Shown piece after piece: positions 1-13,062 of a stretch of DNA of 64,000 nucleotides. The notes below the pieces were generated by a model. The model had not been told where the DNA came from. It did not search any database and saw only the letters and a program-made list of their open reading frames with translations. Location of the stretch: contig JAJKFH010002564.1 in the NCBI GenBank assembly GCA_023333565.1, forward strand, positions 310,001-374,000, read 5' to 3'. The DNA comes from Puffinus mauretanicus. Taxonomy: Eukaryota; Chordata; Aves; Procellariiformes; Procellariidae. The first letter of the stretch is position 1. Each line of letters starts with the position of its first letter. A program made the translations under genes and the position numbers.

Positions 1-122
1 TGATTTATATTAATACACTGTGTTAGTGGTGTTTGTGTTTTTTTTTTCTTGTAGCTGTAAAAAAGAAGCAGGTATCTACAACCTGTTCATATTGGAAGAA
101 GTTTTATGGTGCCCATTTTTAC

Positions 123-170
123 CAGGTAATTATGCTATGAGGAAATCAGGTAATTATGCTATGAGGAAAT
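123..170. repeat. 24-bp tandem duplication
   Basis: Two perfect adjacent copies of a 24-bp unit beginning CAGGTAATTATG (123-146 and 147-170). It is a simple local duplication of the kind produced by replication slippage or microhomology repair. No function is visible. Confidence 0.9.
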
Positions 171-2400
171 ATCCTTGTTTTCTCTATCTGGTACTTGTCC
201 TTTCAGAGGCCTTTTACTAATTCCCCACGCCATATAATACATATACAGAAAGCATTCTCTGCAAAAAACCTGATTGCCTACCTGGTATAATCTGGAAGTC
301 TAAATTAGCTAAGAAATCTAGAAAACTATTCTGCTGAGGCAGATCCTGAACTAGCATAAACTAGTCTAACACCACTGAGATGAGTAGCCTACAAAACCTA
401 GTTAAGACTAACTTAATGGTCCTAACAAAATAAGTTTTTTTAACAATAAGTATATGAAAGCCTGATTTTTCAATTTTCTAGAGCTTTGTAACAATTCTTC
501 CTTCATATAAAGAGGATAGGTCTGATTAGAGATTACTGCAATCTAATGAGAAGCTTCAGTGCCACATCTGCATACTCAGAATGCATGCACTGCAAGAGTT
601 GTGACTAGAGAGAAGCTGTAGCCCCTAAGCACATCCCTCTTAATAAATCCATAACTCCGTATTTCCTCTGGAGACACTCTGCTGTGCAGTACACCACTGG
701 CAAAGTAGTTAGCCCAGCTTTTTTCTTGTTTGTTTGTTTGTTTTCTGGAGATTAAAGGAGGGGTTGTGTATCAAAACACAAGAAAACAAAAAGGCTGGGT
801 TTTCTTACGTTCCTAACAATCCTTGACTGCTAGACCCTTCCACAGCCAATAAATGAGTTTAACCCCTCCACAGAGCCTCATGTCTCCCATTGCTTTTCCT
901 GGGACTAGTCTCTGAAGCGGGGACCCTAGTTGAGCTTTGGGCATGGATTAGAGTCAACTCTTGCATTGCATTTTTTTTTCTAAGCTTGGGATTTACTTTG
1001 TCTTTAGTAGCAACAAGGGTATTGTTCTTTACATCATATGAGGATTGCTGTGAGATTTCATTGGGTACCTTTCCCGAAGCTGGCTGATTTTTGCCTGTAG
1101 AGAAATAATTGAACACAAGTAAAAACCACATAAGGAATACTCTGTGTTAGGATAATGCCACCGTACAGAAAAAGCATAAGTCACTACATAATATGCTTTT
1201 TAAAGGATTTTTTTCTAGACAACTGAGCTTGTATCAAGATTTAATTAAAAGTGTATTATTCCGTTTCCACTTCATTACATTATTATCTGTTGATCTCATT
1301 GAAGGATCTTTAGCAACCAGATTAGTCTGAGACTTTCACAGTATTAGAACATCTTAAATCAAGAAGTAAATTTAAATCTAAACCTATTAGTTGGTGAGTG
1401 GAACTGGATAGATCTGTAAAAGCAACTGTTAGTTGCTTTTAATGACAAGATCTAGCCCTTGGGTCACACTGGCTGGTGAGTCTAATGTGTCTAATGTTGT
1501 GGTGAGTACTCATGGATTGCTAAGCAAAGGAGAGTTGATTAATAAAGGAATTCAACACATGCCAGTGGGGTTTAGATTCCTGCATTGGATAAATTGTCAC
1601 TAAAGGACACTCCAGCTGTATGTGGGATGGAAAATACAACAGCTATATTCTATAAAAGAAAACAGACACCATCTCTTTGCACCATTGTCCAGGGAAGCCT
1701 ACAAGTGTAAACTAAGGTGTGGAGTTTGGGAGGGGGCGTGGGTGAAAATGTGACACTTAAACCTTACATGGCATAACCATATGCAAACCTCATTATTTGT
1801 TTTAATCAGAAAGATTTTTCAAAAAAATGTAGTTTTCTTAAGTACATATTTCTTTTAGAGACTTATAGTGATATACCAAGACATGGGGGAGGTGGGGAGG
1901 AGTTACTTTCTTATTTTCACACTTTTCTCCAGCAGGCATTAAGAAGAGATTGAGCAAAGTAGCCATTACTTATCACCGCTTGAGGTTTTTCTAGATGTGC
2001 ATACTGGGGAGTTACAGTTGGTATGCTAACACAAAAGATATTTGGATTCCACCTAAGGCCAGTATCACAGCAAGATGTACACTGCCTCATTAACATTGTT
2101 TATGTAATGACCTCAAAATTCATTTATACTTTACTAATGCATTACCATTGCTAAATTGTATTTTTCTTTTCTGTAGTTTGTTCCAGATATAAATGTTAGC
2201 TATTTAAATCGCTATTAGTTACTTTCAAATGTATATAAACTGTTGAAAAGGTGCTTATTCAACTGTATATGAAATATATTAGCACATTCTGCATTATGCC
2301 AGGTAAGTTTATATGTAAAGTAATACCATTTACCAAGTTACTAAGGGTTTTTTTGGTATCTCCTTTCCTGCTCCCTTCTATTACATATCGCTTGGTTTTT

Positions 2401-2468
2401 CTAGTCTCCTAAGATACTAGATAAAAATAACCTGTCTAGTCTCCTAAGATACTAGATAAAAATAACCT
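2401..2468. repeat. 35-bp tandem duplication
   Basis: A 35-bp unit beginning CTAGTCTCCTAAG is repeated at 2436, with the second copy running 33 bp without mismatch. The perfect match implies a recent event. Each unit also contains a short inverted element (CTAG...CTAG). Confidence 0.9.
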
Positions 2469-3845
2469 AGCAATGGATCACACTCCAAAGATTTTCATCC
2501 TGTTTTTGATGTCAATAGGGTTTGGATAGGAAAATCACTGAGAAGGAGAAGATTATGAACAATGCTTGAAAGTCCTGTCCAGTCCTTGTCCAGTCCTTAT
2601 CCTTTGTGCCTTCAAAGTTTTTAACTCAGCATCTGTCCTATCTGCCAAACTGGAGTTTATCACACGCACTGATTACCATTGCCGCACTGAACTTAGCCAA
2701 GGGTGGCCATTAATACTAAAAGGATTAAAAACAATATTAATGTTGTGTTGCCTGACCTAAAAAGCAGAGACATTGGACCTCCAGGGAATAGCATAGAAAG
2801 TAAGAAAAGTGTGTGGTATTATGAAGGGAAAAGTCAAATAATGAATTAATCCTTGGATTTCTTTTCTGGAAGTTACTGATGACATGTTCAGAACAGTCAA
2901 AAAGAGCCTTTTACTCATCCTGTTTCAAGACATGGACATTGGTTTAGCCTGTCTGTACTTTAAGAACTGAGAAGCTCCTTAAAACACAGCGTCTAAATGA
3001 AACTCCTTCAGTGCTGTGTGCTGTGACACAACACCTTTACTAAGCCTGGCTGTGACAAATGGTGAGGTTCTGAACTTTAAAAGACAATGGACAGGCTTGA
3101 ATTATTATGCTTTACCTGACTAAAAATAAGGAGAATAGCCATTCTCATCCATAAGAATCTGCCACTTTATATAATTAAATTCTGGCAGACTACATACAGC
3201 AGGTGTATTTTAATTAAATTTCTCCTCTGTTACATCAGGAACAGTATGCAGCCCCTGTGGCACTTCTCCGCCTTGTCCCACTCTTCGTCTCCCCAATCTT
3301 TCTAAGTAGCTGGGATACTCTCTGGAAAAAGGTTAGACAATACCTATAAGTAGGGACTAGAATTTAGTAGAAGATCTTTAAATAAAACTAAGCCATGGGA
3401 AAATATGCCTTTTGATGAACAAAAATGTTGTATTTAAACAGTTAGTTCATGGAGTAGGAAGAAGATGATTTTTGGTCCTGATTTATAGATTTCATTTGGC
3501 AGCACTTTCTGAAATCTAAATATGAAAAAAAAATCTTAGAACTAGTATAAAATTTAGTCTTTGAAATAATTTTAACATATCATTTAACTTTTTTCACAGA
3601 TAATTTAAACACTTGTAAAATATATTTTTTACAAGCTGATTTATTCACTAACATCTACTGGTGTTTGCAAGCTCATCAAAAAGTGTTGATATATACTTTG
3701 CCTTGCTGGTTGCTAGGGTTCTATTCTATAGAAATTAAAATCCCTATTATGCTGAAAAATACAAGACAAAGAACTTCACAGCACATTAAATACATTCATT
3801 TAATGTAAACCTCGAAGCCATGTTTTAAAATGTAAGCTAGGACTT

Positions 3846-3922
3846 AAAATAAGTATTATATAATAATACTTAATAATAATAATAAAATAAGTATTATATG
3901 ATATATAAAATAAGTATTATAT
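3846..3922. repeat. Triplicated AT-rich motif with hairpin potential
   Basis: The 16-bp motif AAAATAAGTATTATAT occurs three times, at 3846, 3884 and 3907. Between the first two lies an inverted copy of AAGTATTAT, so this stretch can fold as a hairpin, followed by an AAT-triplet run. It resembles an AT-rich minisatellite seed. Confidence 0.75.
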
Positions 3923-5379
3923 ACTTTAGAAGTGTTGTATAGCATAAATGGAAAAAGAAGTAGGCACTACAATAGCATCACAAAAGAAACAAACTTCAAC
4001 ACAGAAATACAATCATAGTTTTTGCCATATGCCCTAAATGAATTGCTACACTGTTAATTTAGACTCATTATGGCAACGCTTCCTTTCCTTATTTTAAATT
4101 TCATTTCCTTTCATTTCTTCACTGAATCTAATCCTTTCTAATTTCTCTAAATGTCCCTACCTTTTAAGGAAAATTAAATAAATAAAATATCAAAAACCTC
4201 TCAAATGAACCAGGAACAAGCAAGCTGACATTTCTCAGAAATTCTGTATTTGTGTATGACCTGTATTTTTATGGTAATTACAATGATGAGGAATCAGGAT
4301 GTGTTAAAATCCTTTTTCTCTGTAATTTATTAACTAATATGTGATCTGCTTTTCTTTGGTTTCTTGTTTTAGGAGGGTGGGACTAAAACAAGCCCAGGAA
4401 GAGATGTTGGAAAAGCTTGTCTCATAACCAGAATAATTTCAAACATATTTTATAGTTTATTTTCATTTCCATCGCATGGAAGTTCAGTTTATTCACATGA
4501 CAGTTTAACAGGATGAACCATTCTTGAAATTAAATATTTTGTAAGTAAATAACAATAAAGACCACAAGTGAAAGTGAATTAAAAAAAGTAAAAAAAAATT
4601 TAAGCCCAAATGAAATGATAACAAATTCCAATGATAACCATTTCATTTACACTCTGAATTAGTGCAAGTTTATTTTGAACTGTTCTACAAAGAAAAAAAA
4701 ATTAAGAAATTGTTTCAAATTATAGTGTCCCGTATGATCCAGACTGTTCATTGCAGTTTTGAAAATGAGTATTTTGGCATTCCTAAAACTGCAATGTTTC
4801 ATTCTGATTTGTTGGAATGGTCTGAAGCACTGTGATGAGAATCACTCAAGAAATGAAAATTCATTTTCCTGTGGTGCACCTAATGTGCAATAGGTTCTGT
4901 AGAGCCAGACCACCCGCACCCTTCCTTACACTGTGAGACAATATGTACATCAAACTTGGCACTATAAGTGACATTACGGAAGATGAAGCACTGCAGGGAT
5001 GCTACCCTGTATGAAGGAATAGACTAGAGGGGTTACTTGCCTCATAAGGAAATCCATGTACCACAAGAAAAGCAGCCTGTTGTTTGAAGTCCTTGTACTA
5101 AATTAAAATTCTGTGCTTTGGCTCAAATAAAAATTAAAATGAAGTATATGCTAATTTTTGAAAGGATAATATATTTTTTGGCATTGTAAAAAGCTTCTCA
5201 CAGAAATCAGTTTTCCAGAAGCTACATTTTCTGTTGGGAAATTCCAGTGGAAAACTCATATCCCGCTCTTGTTATAAATAAACTTCTTAAAAGCACTCAG
5301 AATGTGTTCTGTATGATCTATACGTGGCTATAAGAAATGTACTGGACTGTTTTTTTTTTAACCCATTCTATTCCCTAAA

Positions 5380-5660
5380 GCCAAGAAGAACAGCAAAATG
5401 CTCTCCACCATGAAGCCCTGAGCAGTCTGCAGGGTGCCTGGAGATCCTGGAGATGGCATGCCCTGCCTGGGGGTGGACAGCCACTGTGGGTCTCACGCCA
5501 TGCAGGCAGACCTCCCAGGGTACCAATGCCACGGGGCTGCGTGGCAGTGCACCTCCCGGCATCCTCTCACACTCATAAACTGTATCGCCCTCTGCAACCC
5601 TGTTAATATATGTTAGAGGCAACAGGGCTGCCCTGAGCCATTACCCCTGAAAGTTGGAGC
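5380..5660. other. GC-richer island of unknown origin
   Basis: About 280 bp clearly richer in G and C than the surrounding AT-rich DNA. A minus-strand reading frame of 84 codons (5368-5622) and a plus-strand one of 60 codons (5434-5616) cross it, but neither shows a domain I recognise. It could be an eroded retrocopy, an old repeat fragment or an exon remnant. No poly(A), splice pair or target duplication was found to decide between these. Confidence 0.35.
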
Positions 5661-8600
5661 ATCAGCCTTTGCGTTGGGAAATCAGCTGGTTTTCCAGGAA
5701 AACAAATCTGTTTGCGGTTTGTTAGTTTTGCTGAACACCTTATCTACCTGAGACAAAATGCATCAGTGCTGACAAACTGGCACTGCTGACCAAATCTTGC
5801 TTCTGCATCAACAGAAAGTTTGGAGCCGGGGTGTTTTCTTGACAAAATTGAGCAGCTATGATAGGTTTCTCTCTATTTCTGGACTTGTAGAGATGAAATA
5901 GAAAATGCCTGTATCATACTGACACAGTCAGTTAAAGGAGGGAGAGAATGAAAGGTGGAACAAAGAAAAGTTGAAAGAACATGCTGAAGGTTCAGCCTTT
6001 CTCCATCAGAGCCCAAAGATGCAGATGATTTCACTGGCAAAGAGTATGCATATTCCTGATGTCAAGGTCTACAAAACAAAACAAAGCCTCAATATGAGGG
6101 AATTCAATGTGAGACTCCATATGAGCATTCTCCCATGGAATACGTGGGTTGGTTCGCTTTCATTTTGGGGGAGGAGAGAGAGGGAAGGTCCATTTTCTAG
6201 AGCACCTCAGAAGAAAAAAACTTGGAGCACTCACGCTGTGGGGACTGCCATCGGGACTGCGGGCCAGATACAGTTGACCTGCTGCACCTTCTAAGATGTC
6301 AGGGGAGCTGAACTGGAGGAAAAAAACCACACTAAAAAAGGTGTAATACAGACTGCTGCAATTTGTCATGGCCCAAGCACCACTTTATATATTCCAAGTT
6401 CTACATATAAATCTTTTGGGGGGAACTATCTTATACTGTGCAGGTGACACATTAGATTTATTCTTTAATTCTTCATTACTCAGTTCAGGTTGCTTTTATG
6501 TTTTCTTTCCTCCTCTCCAGCCCTTACAGATTTACAGCCTTATGCCAGCTCCCTCACAGCATTGCCACTATTGCCTTTGACTTCTGCCTGATATCTTAGC
6601 TACTTTAACAAGATACTTAATATTCCCTTTCTACTTGAAGATAATTGGATTTGAGTTAGTTGTATATTAAAAAGAATGCATTTCTATCAACCAATCTCCA
6701 TACTTGCAACAACTTGATCCATGTAGTCAACTGCTGTTTTAATACTTTAATAAATCTTTCTGCATGGAAGGGTGTCTTTTAAACTTACTTTTATGTTTCT
6801 GTCTCATTCCACTATGAGCTGTTTGGTTGCCACCTCCATACATTCTGGGCATCCCTGATTTGGTTGGATTAATCCAATTTAAATTTTATACTCACTTGCA
6901 TGATGGGTGAACAGAGCTGGTGCAGGACTGGGGCAGTTAGAGTAAAACATATTCATGTTAATTGCTCAGTACTAACGTGTAATAAAATATTTGTACAGCA
7001 GCTACCAGTCTATTTTGTACTGTCATCAGTATGTGCCAGTTTTATATTAATAGATTTATCTTTAATAGACTTCTAGTTGACCTGAGGGAAAAAAATATCT
7101 TTAACTTGCCATTTTACACTCTTCTATCAGTCTGTTTAAATATTTGCATTGCAGCATCACTGTGTATCTAAACGATCATCTGGCGCTTACCTTCCACATA
7201 TGTGAAAGTACTGCATCAGGACAGAAGAACAGCCATTCTTAAGCCTAGTTTGAGAAAAGCATGTCTAATCAATGATACTGATGTACACCACTAAAATATT
7301 CTGAGGTATACTGAAGCATACTGTAGTATAATCTTAAAATGCAGCACAATCATAGAAGATTTATAACCCTATGATTATACTGGTTTCTGCCCTTTAGATA
7401 TAAGGAATATCTTGTCAGTATTCACTTCCTTAATATAAAAGGAAAACTGGGAATATCTATACTATTAATCTTATGCTGTTTAGAGTAATATATGTGTATT
7501 TTAAACATACTTCATAGTTCTTGTTCCTGGCCTCCGGACTCCTTTATTCTATTCCTGTCCTTCACTCCTTCATCTGCATCCTATTCTGTTGACAGAACTG
7601 ACTATTTAGTCTATGAAATAAACTTAGGGATAAAATATTTTTGTGGTGATAAAACATGTTCAATTTGGGAGTACATTTTAAAATTCAAAATAAAAAGCCT
7701 TTCTTCCAAAGACTTGCTGTTTTTTTTTTTCCTTTCTCCCTTTTCTTTGATGCTGTGTTGTCTGTAATTTATGAACCAGACATTTGAGAGCTTTGAAAGC
7801 TTAATAGTCTGAATATATAAATACCCTGTTACAGATATGGATCCTCCTAAAAAGTTAGAACACAAATAACAGGGTTAAAAAATATCAGATTAATTTAAAT
7901 TGAACAACTGATCTTGTTCTCCATCACAGTAGTTACTGTTTATTTTCTCAAGAAAAATACTTGCAGCTTTAGAGAATTATGTTCCCAAAATAAACACTAG
8001 AATCTCTGAAGGAAGACTTATTGCAAAATTTAAAATAAAGCGCTTGCATACATGTTTCATGATGTGGTGTTAATTAGTCACAGGAAACTCTTGCCTAATT
8101 CAGATCACCGATTGGACTACACATTTCCAGTGGGATCTATGTCCTTAATTTGGCTTTGCTACATGAGCATGTGCTTTAGATTGAAACATCACTGTTAGAT
8201 TATATCACCATCTGCTATGTTGAACAGTTTCTTACTTTGAGATTAGTATAATTGATTAATTGTATTGTGAATCAGAGTACAGTTATTAAATCTGGCCTTA
8301 AATTTTGATAGCACACATATCAACTGGAGAAGCATTACAGAAACTTCAAAATGGTGAAACAGAGTGCAATGAACACGTATAGACCACATGTATAAAGCAA
8401 CTTGGCCTCCCTTTTCTATGCTTAGTGAGGACTGTATTTGAAGGAACTGTTTAGGGGAAAGCTGTGGAGATAGCTGTTCTCATGAGAGGTCTTCTCTAGA
8501 AATACTTGCAGACATTCAATTCTGCACACTACTCTTCATAGACAGCATGAATCAGGGAGGCAGAAACTTCACTGTAATTAAAGAAGAATTAGTGTCTGCT

Positions 8601-11600
8601 TGAGCTAATAAGATTGTTTAAACAGCTTCCCAGAATTGTTAACTTGTTTCCCCAAAAAATAATAGGAAACATTTTAGTGAAGGGCAGTGTATGGTCACAG
8701 ATCTCAGTCTTATCAAGGGTATTGATACACCTGTCACATAAACCTATCACTCTTCATTTATTATGTATGTATACATATTTCTACAAATGTATTGCAATAG
8801 AACTGATGAAGCCTGGATTTGTGGAGACTTGGGACACATGCCTGAACTTCCTGCTTTTTAATAAGGATAGCATCACACATCGTCTTTCTCTTTGTGGTCC
8901 CTTCCTCTCACAAAGCTGGCAGAAACTGCACAACTCTGTGGTCTTTACTCTTTTGTCACATTTGACCAAAATATGTCAACGCGTACAGAAGTTATGAGAG
9001 CAGAACAGCAAACTTCCACCGTGCTAGTTTGCTGCTTAGGAGTTAGATGTTAACCGAATGGAATAGAAACTACTGAGGACAGTTTTATAACTAAAGAGGA
9101 TTCCTGCTGGTTTTTAAGTCAGATCTCATTAGAATAATGTTTTTGTGAACATTCATGTTTATGAAAAAGAAATAGCATGATAACAAAAATGCAGAGCACT
9201 TGTGAACAGAGAAAACAATTCCAAATATATTAAAAATACTCTATTACATATTACTGACAAGTCCTCAACAATAGTTATATTTTAAAATATATTCACTTTC
9301 TTTTCAGTCTTCAAATTTTCAGCTCCTTCAAGGGGTTTGTCAGACAACTTATTAATGTAGCAAACAGTTCAGTCTATTAAGAGTTCAAACTGCAAAAAGC
9401 AAGTTGGCATGGCTGACAATCTAATCAATTTTTTTCAGTATATGACCATTTGATTTTATCACATTATGATTTTTATTTTCATTTAAAACAATGCTTCCTT
9501 GTTATTTTTCTCCTTTCACATACCGTTTTGGTTTTGTAAATAAACTTGGCTTACTCATCCTATAATAAGTGTTTATAAGCAAGTCCAGCTGATTCATCTT
9601 ATTTTAATTCAGATTTTCAGTCTGTATCTGTCTTACTGCCTCCTTCTTCTATCATATCTCTAAAATTCAAACTTTCCCTCTTTGTTGTGCTACTCAGTGT
9701 TTATGTCGTTTAGTGACCCTAAAGCTTTGTATGATTCCTTTTCTTTCAACTACCATATTCACGTTTATTCAGCTTTCCCAACCAAAACCATGCAAAATAC
9801 TTGCCATTGTCTCCTCCTTTTCTCTTCTGCACACATCTCTTCGCACTTATCTCCAATTTCACTGCTTGGGGTTTTTTTTATTTTTTTTAACTACAACTAC
9901 TTTTTTTATCTCACTGTGGAGCTTCTCAAGGAAAAGATGGGCATTGCCATCTTCACTCTGCCAGTGCTGCTACCCTTACTTAAGCCATCTCTGAAAGTGG
10001 TTGTTGCCTAAATCCTGTCAAGCAGGAAAGCATTTCAGAGAAATTCATAGTGCATTTCAGTAAGGGTTCCCTTGAAAAGTGTTACACAAAGGGATTCAAG
10101 CTGGTCTGTGGCCTTCCCATGAAGAATGATGGTCTAGGATTTCTCCCATTTAAGTCATAAACTCTGCTCTGTCCATCTATTCTATTCCCATCATTCCCCC
10201 TTTTAGTGCTACTGTCTCCTAGAAAACATGTTGTATATGTGGACATCATGGGGACTGCAGTTATAGTTATAGTTAGCTAGATTGGATCAGATAAAACAAA
10301 CCCTGCAACTGACTGTGTTCTTTTGTCCTATCCCCTAACTCCACATTTAAAGCACTGTTAAGTGCACTGTGATCTACAGAAAGCATTTTTGCCCACCGCT
10401 TGATTTAAATGAAACCGAAAGACGTCTCTTTTAGGCTTGTGTTTAGAATTAACAGTTAGCTCAGAATTCAGACATAGATGATGATCAGAGAATAAAATGT
10501 GGTTTTAATGTAAATGAGGCACGTTCATTAGTGATGAGGGCTTTCCGATCGCAGATTAACTGAGTATAAGAATCTGTGTAGAGAAGTTCTCATCAGAGTC
10601 TACATATGATATGTGTTGGGAAGCTGCGAATAGGAGATATGCCCTGTATCGTTAGAGGTTAAATGTAATCCCATGCTTAAAGTTCAATACAAATATATTT
10701 TGATTCTTAACAGTACTTGAGAGTCTCACTGATCAATTTAGCTCTGGTGCCAAAAAACTTGCAGTCTGTCTTCGAATCTGCAGAATCCACACGCTTTCAT
10801 AGAGCCAGAAGATTTTAGGAAAGTGAGTGATGACTAGCTCATGACCCGAAGCATTCTGACAATTTTATGTAAAGCAAGTATGTAGGTCAGATATAACATT
10901 AACATGAAAATTACTATCTATATCTCATATGTCTATTATTCACAGAGTCTAGAGTGGTCTCTCACTTCATCCACGCTAAGTAACCTTTCCCCCATGAATG
11001 GTTAAATTCACCATCAGGCAGAAATCAATCATAAAAGAAGTCAAAACCAAAAGGTTAGAGAAAGTTATGAACAGTTATTTATTATTTTAACTTGAATTGA
11101 ACACTTAAAAAGTCTAGAAATGCTGATTTAGAGTAGCTATAAACTCAGCAGTCTCAAAATTATGTCAAATTTTAATTTCCAATTGATTAACCCATTTAAG
11201 ATATCTCTTTTGTAGTGCAAATAAATCTCTAGATTCTCCAGCTTTTTCTATTGCCCTATCCTTGCTTACATTGCCTTGGACTGAATTCTGAGCTTCAGCA
11301 CTGACTGATGTTTCTCCTGTTAGGCTTTCCTGTATGTATTCTTATTTCCCCGCATAATTCTAATTTCTATTTCCCTTCTCTGTCTTTTGTTTAATTAGGC
11401 TGACATGATGTTATTGCAGCCTTATGTCAGCTTTATTTGGGAAACAACCTCTCCTATAATGCTGCAGTGAGCCTATGACAGAGAGAGGTGTGAGCTGTCC
11501 AGTTTCTGTCATTTGTCTTTTTTGTCATTAAAAAAAACAGGTTCAGATTCAAAAGAAACAAACAAAACCCTAAGAGCTTCCACTCATCTTTGCTATTTTT

Positions 11601-11780
11601 TCTCTTTTTACTCAGGGAGAATGACTTTTATAATCTTTAGTATAACTAAATTACTATCAAGATGAACATTTTCCTCATAAAAAACTTTTTACAGTCTACA
11701 GGCAAGGGAGTAAGGGATATTGTTAAAGTAGAGACTTAATGAGTATATTCCAGATATTTTTATTATTTTCTCCTCCTTGT

Positions 11781-11850
11781 AAGTACCATTCTAAAGCTGC
11801 AGAGGTATACCTAAAAAGTACCATTTTAAAACTGCAGAGGCATATTTGCC
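11781..11850. repeat. Imperfect 35-bp tandem duplication
   Basis: Two adjacent copies of a unit beginning AAGTACCATT (starts at 11781 and 11816) share most of their first 28 bp, including CTGCAGAGG. The mismatches show this duplication is older than those at 123 and 2401. Confidence 0.75.
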
Positions 11851-12577
11851 AAAGATATAAAATACTGTTACAACATTTATTTTATTTTTATTTCATTTTC
11901 ATTTAGCTCTAGCATATCTTAAGCAAAATGTTCAACTCCTCAGAAATTACAAATGAATATGCATAATTATAGCTGCATAAGTCTTTCTTTTATTTGGAAA
12001 ATATGCAGTGAAAATGTGCAAAAAATCATTCCTACTTAGGAACTTTGCATACAGAACAGACAGTTAAGTGAAGACTGGCCTCTTCTGCCAGGAAAATCTA
12101 CATCTGTGATTTAACTTTTTAGGCTGTTACGTGACACCCTTCAAGCCCTCTTATGTTTAACATTTTCTAATATTGAGTCAAAATGTTAACATACATTTCC
12201 TATAATATAGATGTATTAATCTTATATTTCACTCATTTTGTTGGATGTACACAGTTTATCTGGAATTATATGTGGTTAAGGAACAGCGGCTTCAAAACTT
12301 TGGAACAGTCCTGTGTAAGTAATCTAATCATGCTTATTCTACTCCTAATATAATCTGTGTGGACATACTTTATATGTGGTCATGAGACATTAACTTTTCT
12401 TGTAATATTAGAAAAATGAAATGTCTATTCAAAATGGGAAAATAATTCATTAATGTAGTTTGTTCAATGTGCTATTTACATTTTACCAAAAGCTGGGCTA
12501 TTTACTCCCTTTCTCCCCATGCTAAATTTGAAGTCAGGTGTGGTTCTGCAAGTTTCTTAAACAGCTGTTGACTAAAA

Positions 12578-12583
12578 CTGCCA
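12578..12583. repeat. Left target-site duplication of solo LTR
   Basis: The hexamer CTGCCA lies directly before the TG terminus of the LTR and is repeated exactly at 13057-13062 after its CA terminus. A 6-bp duplication is the size made by alpharetroviral (ALV/RSV type) and many class II integrases. Confidence 0.93.
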
Positions 12584-12643
12584 TGCGACGAGCGAGGGAA
12601 GACAAGCAGCCGACTCAATGTGAGTGATAAAGCAAGCTTCAAC

Positions 12644-12673
12644 TTTATTGCAGAATCCTACATGTATTTATGC
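12644..12673 (-). promoter_or_regulatory. LTR core promoter and poly(A) signal
   Basis: On the minus strand a TATA-like box (about 12673-12665) is followed by AATAAA at 12649-12644. Having the poly(A) signal just after the cap region is the compact arrangement seen in avian alpharetrovirus LTRs. The provirus LTR carries the same elements (AATAAA at 60514-60509). Activity cannot be judged from sequence. Confidence 0.6.
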
Positions 12674-12706
12674 ACTAAGTTCTACTTTATGCACACTTGT
12701 CACACA

Positions 12707-12763
12707 ATTATTGGCTTAGCTCTACAAACTACTTATGATTATTGGCTTAGCTCTTCAAACTAC
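12707..12763 (-). repeat. Direct repeat inside U3 of the solo LTR
   Basis: A 26-bp unit (12707-12732 and 12738-12763, 31-bp period) differs by one base between copies. The same pair is present in the provirus LTR at 60572-60597 and 60603-60628, so it belongs to the family. Position in U3 upstream of the TATA-like box suggests duplicated enhancer units; that role is inferred. Confidence 0.85.
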
Positions 12764-13056
12764 ATTACCATACCCCTCCTACTTGGCTACTGCTACGTGG
12801 TCCAGGTGTCCATCCTGTTTTTCTTAGTGTTTTCTTCAAGGGTTGTTTTTCTGCACCGTGCAAGGTCAGTACGGCCTTCTTGTTCTCCTTTATCAGAATG
12901 ACTCAGACTTTTCACAGAGGCCTAGTCTGGGAAAGTTTCGCTGCGGCTAATCTGAGAGTATTTCACTGCGGCCTAGTCTGGCTAACTTATGTCAAAATTG
13001 AATCGCAAGGCTCCTCCATGGAGCCGTGACCGCGTTCCCTCAGCCATTCTGCAACA

Positions 13057-13062
13057 CTGCCA
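13057..13062. repeat. Right target-site duplication of solo LTR
   Basis: CTGCCA, identical to 12578-12583. It confirms the LTR boundaries and shows that no rearrangement happened at this locus after integration other than LTR-LTR excision. Confidence 0.93.

Larger units (their letters stand above)
1..12577. other. AT-rich DNA without recognisable genes
   Basis: No open reading frame here is longer than about 130 codons and none has a recognisable domain, splice-site context or codon bias. The block holds short tandem duplications (123-170, 2401-2468, 3846-3922, 11781-11850), several homopolymer and AT-rich tracts, and one GC-richer patch at about 5380-5660. I see no recognisable transposon here. 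Old, strongly eroded repeats may exist below what can be seen by eye. Confidence 0.6.
12584..13056 (-). mobile_element. Solo LTR, class II (alpha/betaretrovirus-like) ERV family
   Basis: A 473-bp LTR with TG...CA ends and a perfect 6-bp target duplication. It matches the 3' LTR of the provirus at 60460-60922 with about seven differences, which fixes orientation: U3 begins at 13056 and U5 ends at 12584. No internal retroviral sequence flanks it, so it is a solo LTR left by recombination between the two LTRs of a former provirus. U3 contains a 26-bp direct repeat (12707-12763). A TATA-like CATAAATA on the minus strand (about 12665-12673) is followed some 20 bp downstream by AATAAA (12644-12649), giving a very short R region as in ALV. 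The 93-codon plus-strand reading frame through it (12620-12901) is antisense to the LTR and not a gene. Confidence 0.93.

Noticed and set aside
3846..3922. AAT/AAGTATTATAT cluster as a CRISPR-like array
   Set aside because: The repeats are short, AT-only and irregularly spaced in vertebrate DNA; it is an AT minisatellite.
12620..12901. 93-codon plus-strand frame repeated almost identically at 60485-60766
   Set aside because: The conservation between the two copies comes from their being LTRs of one family. The frame is antisense to the LTR and contains no protein motif.
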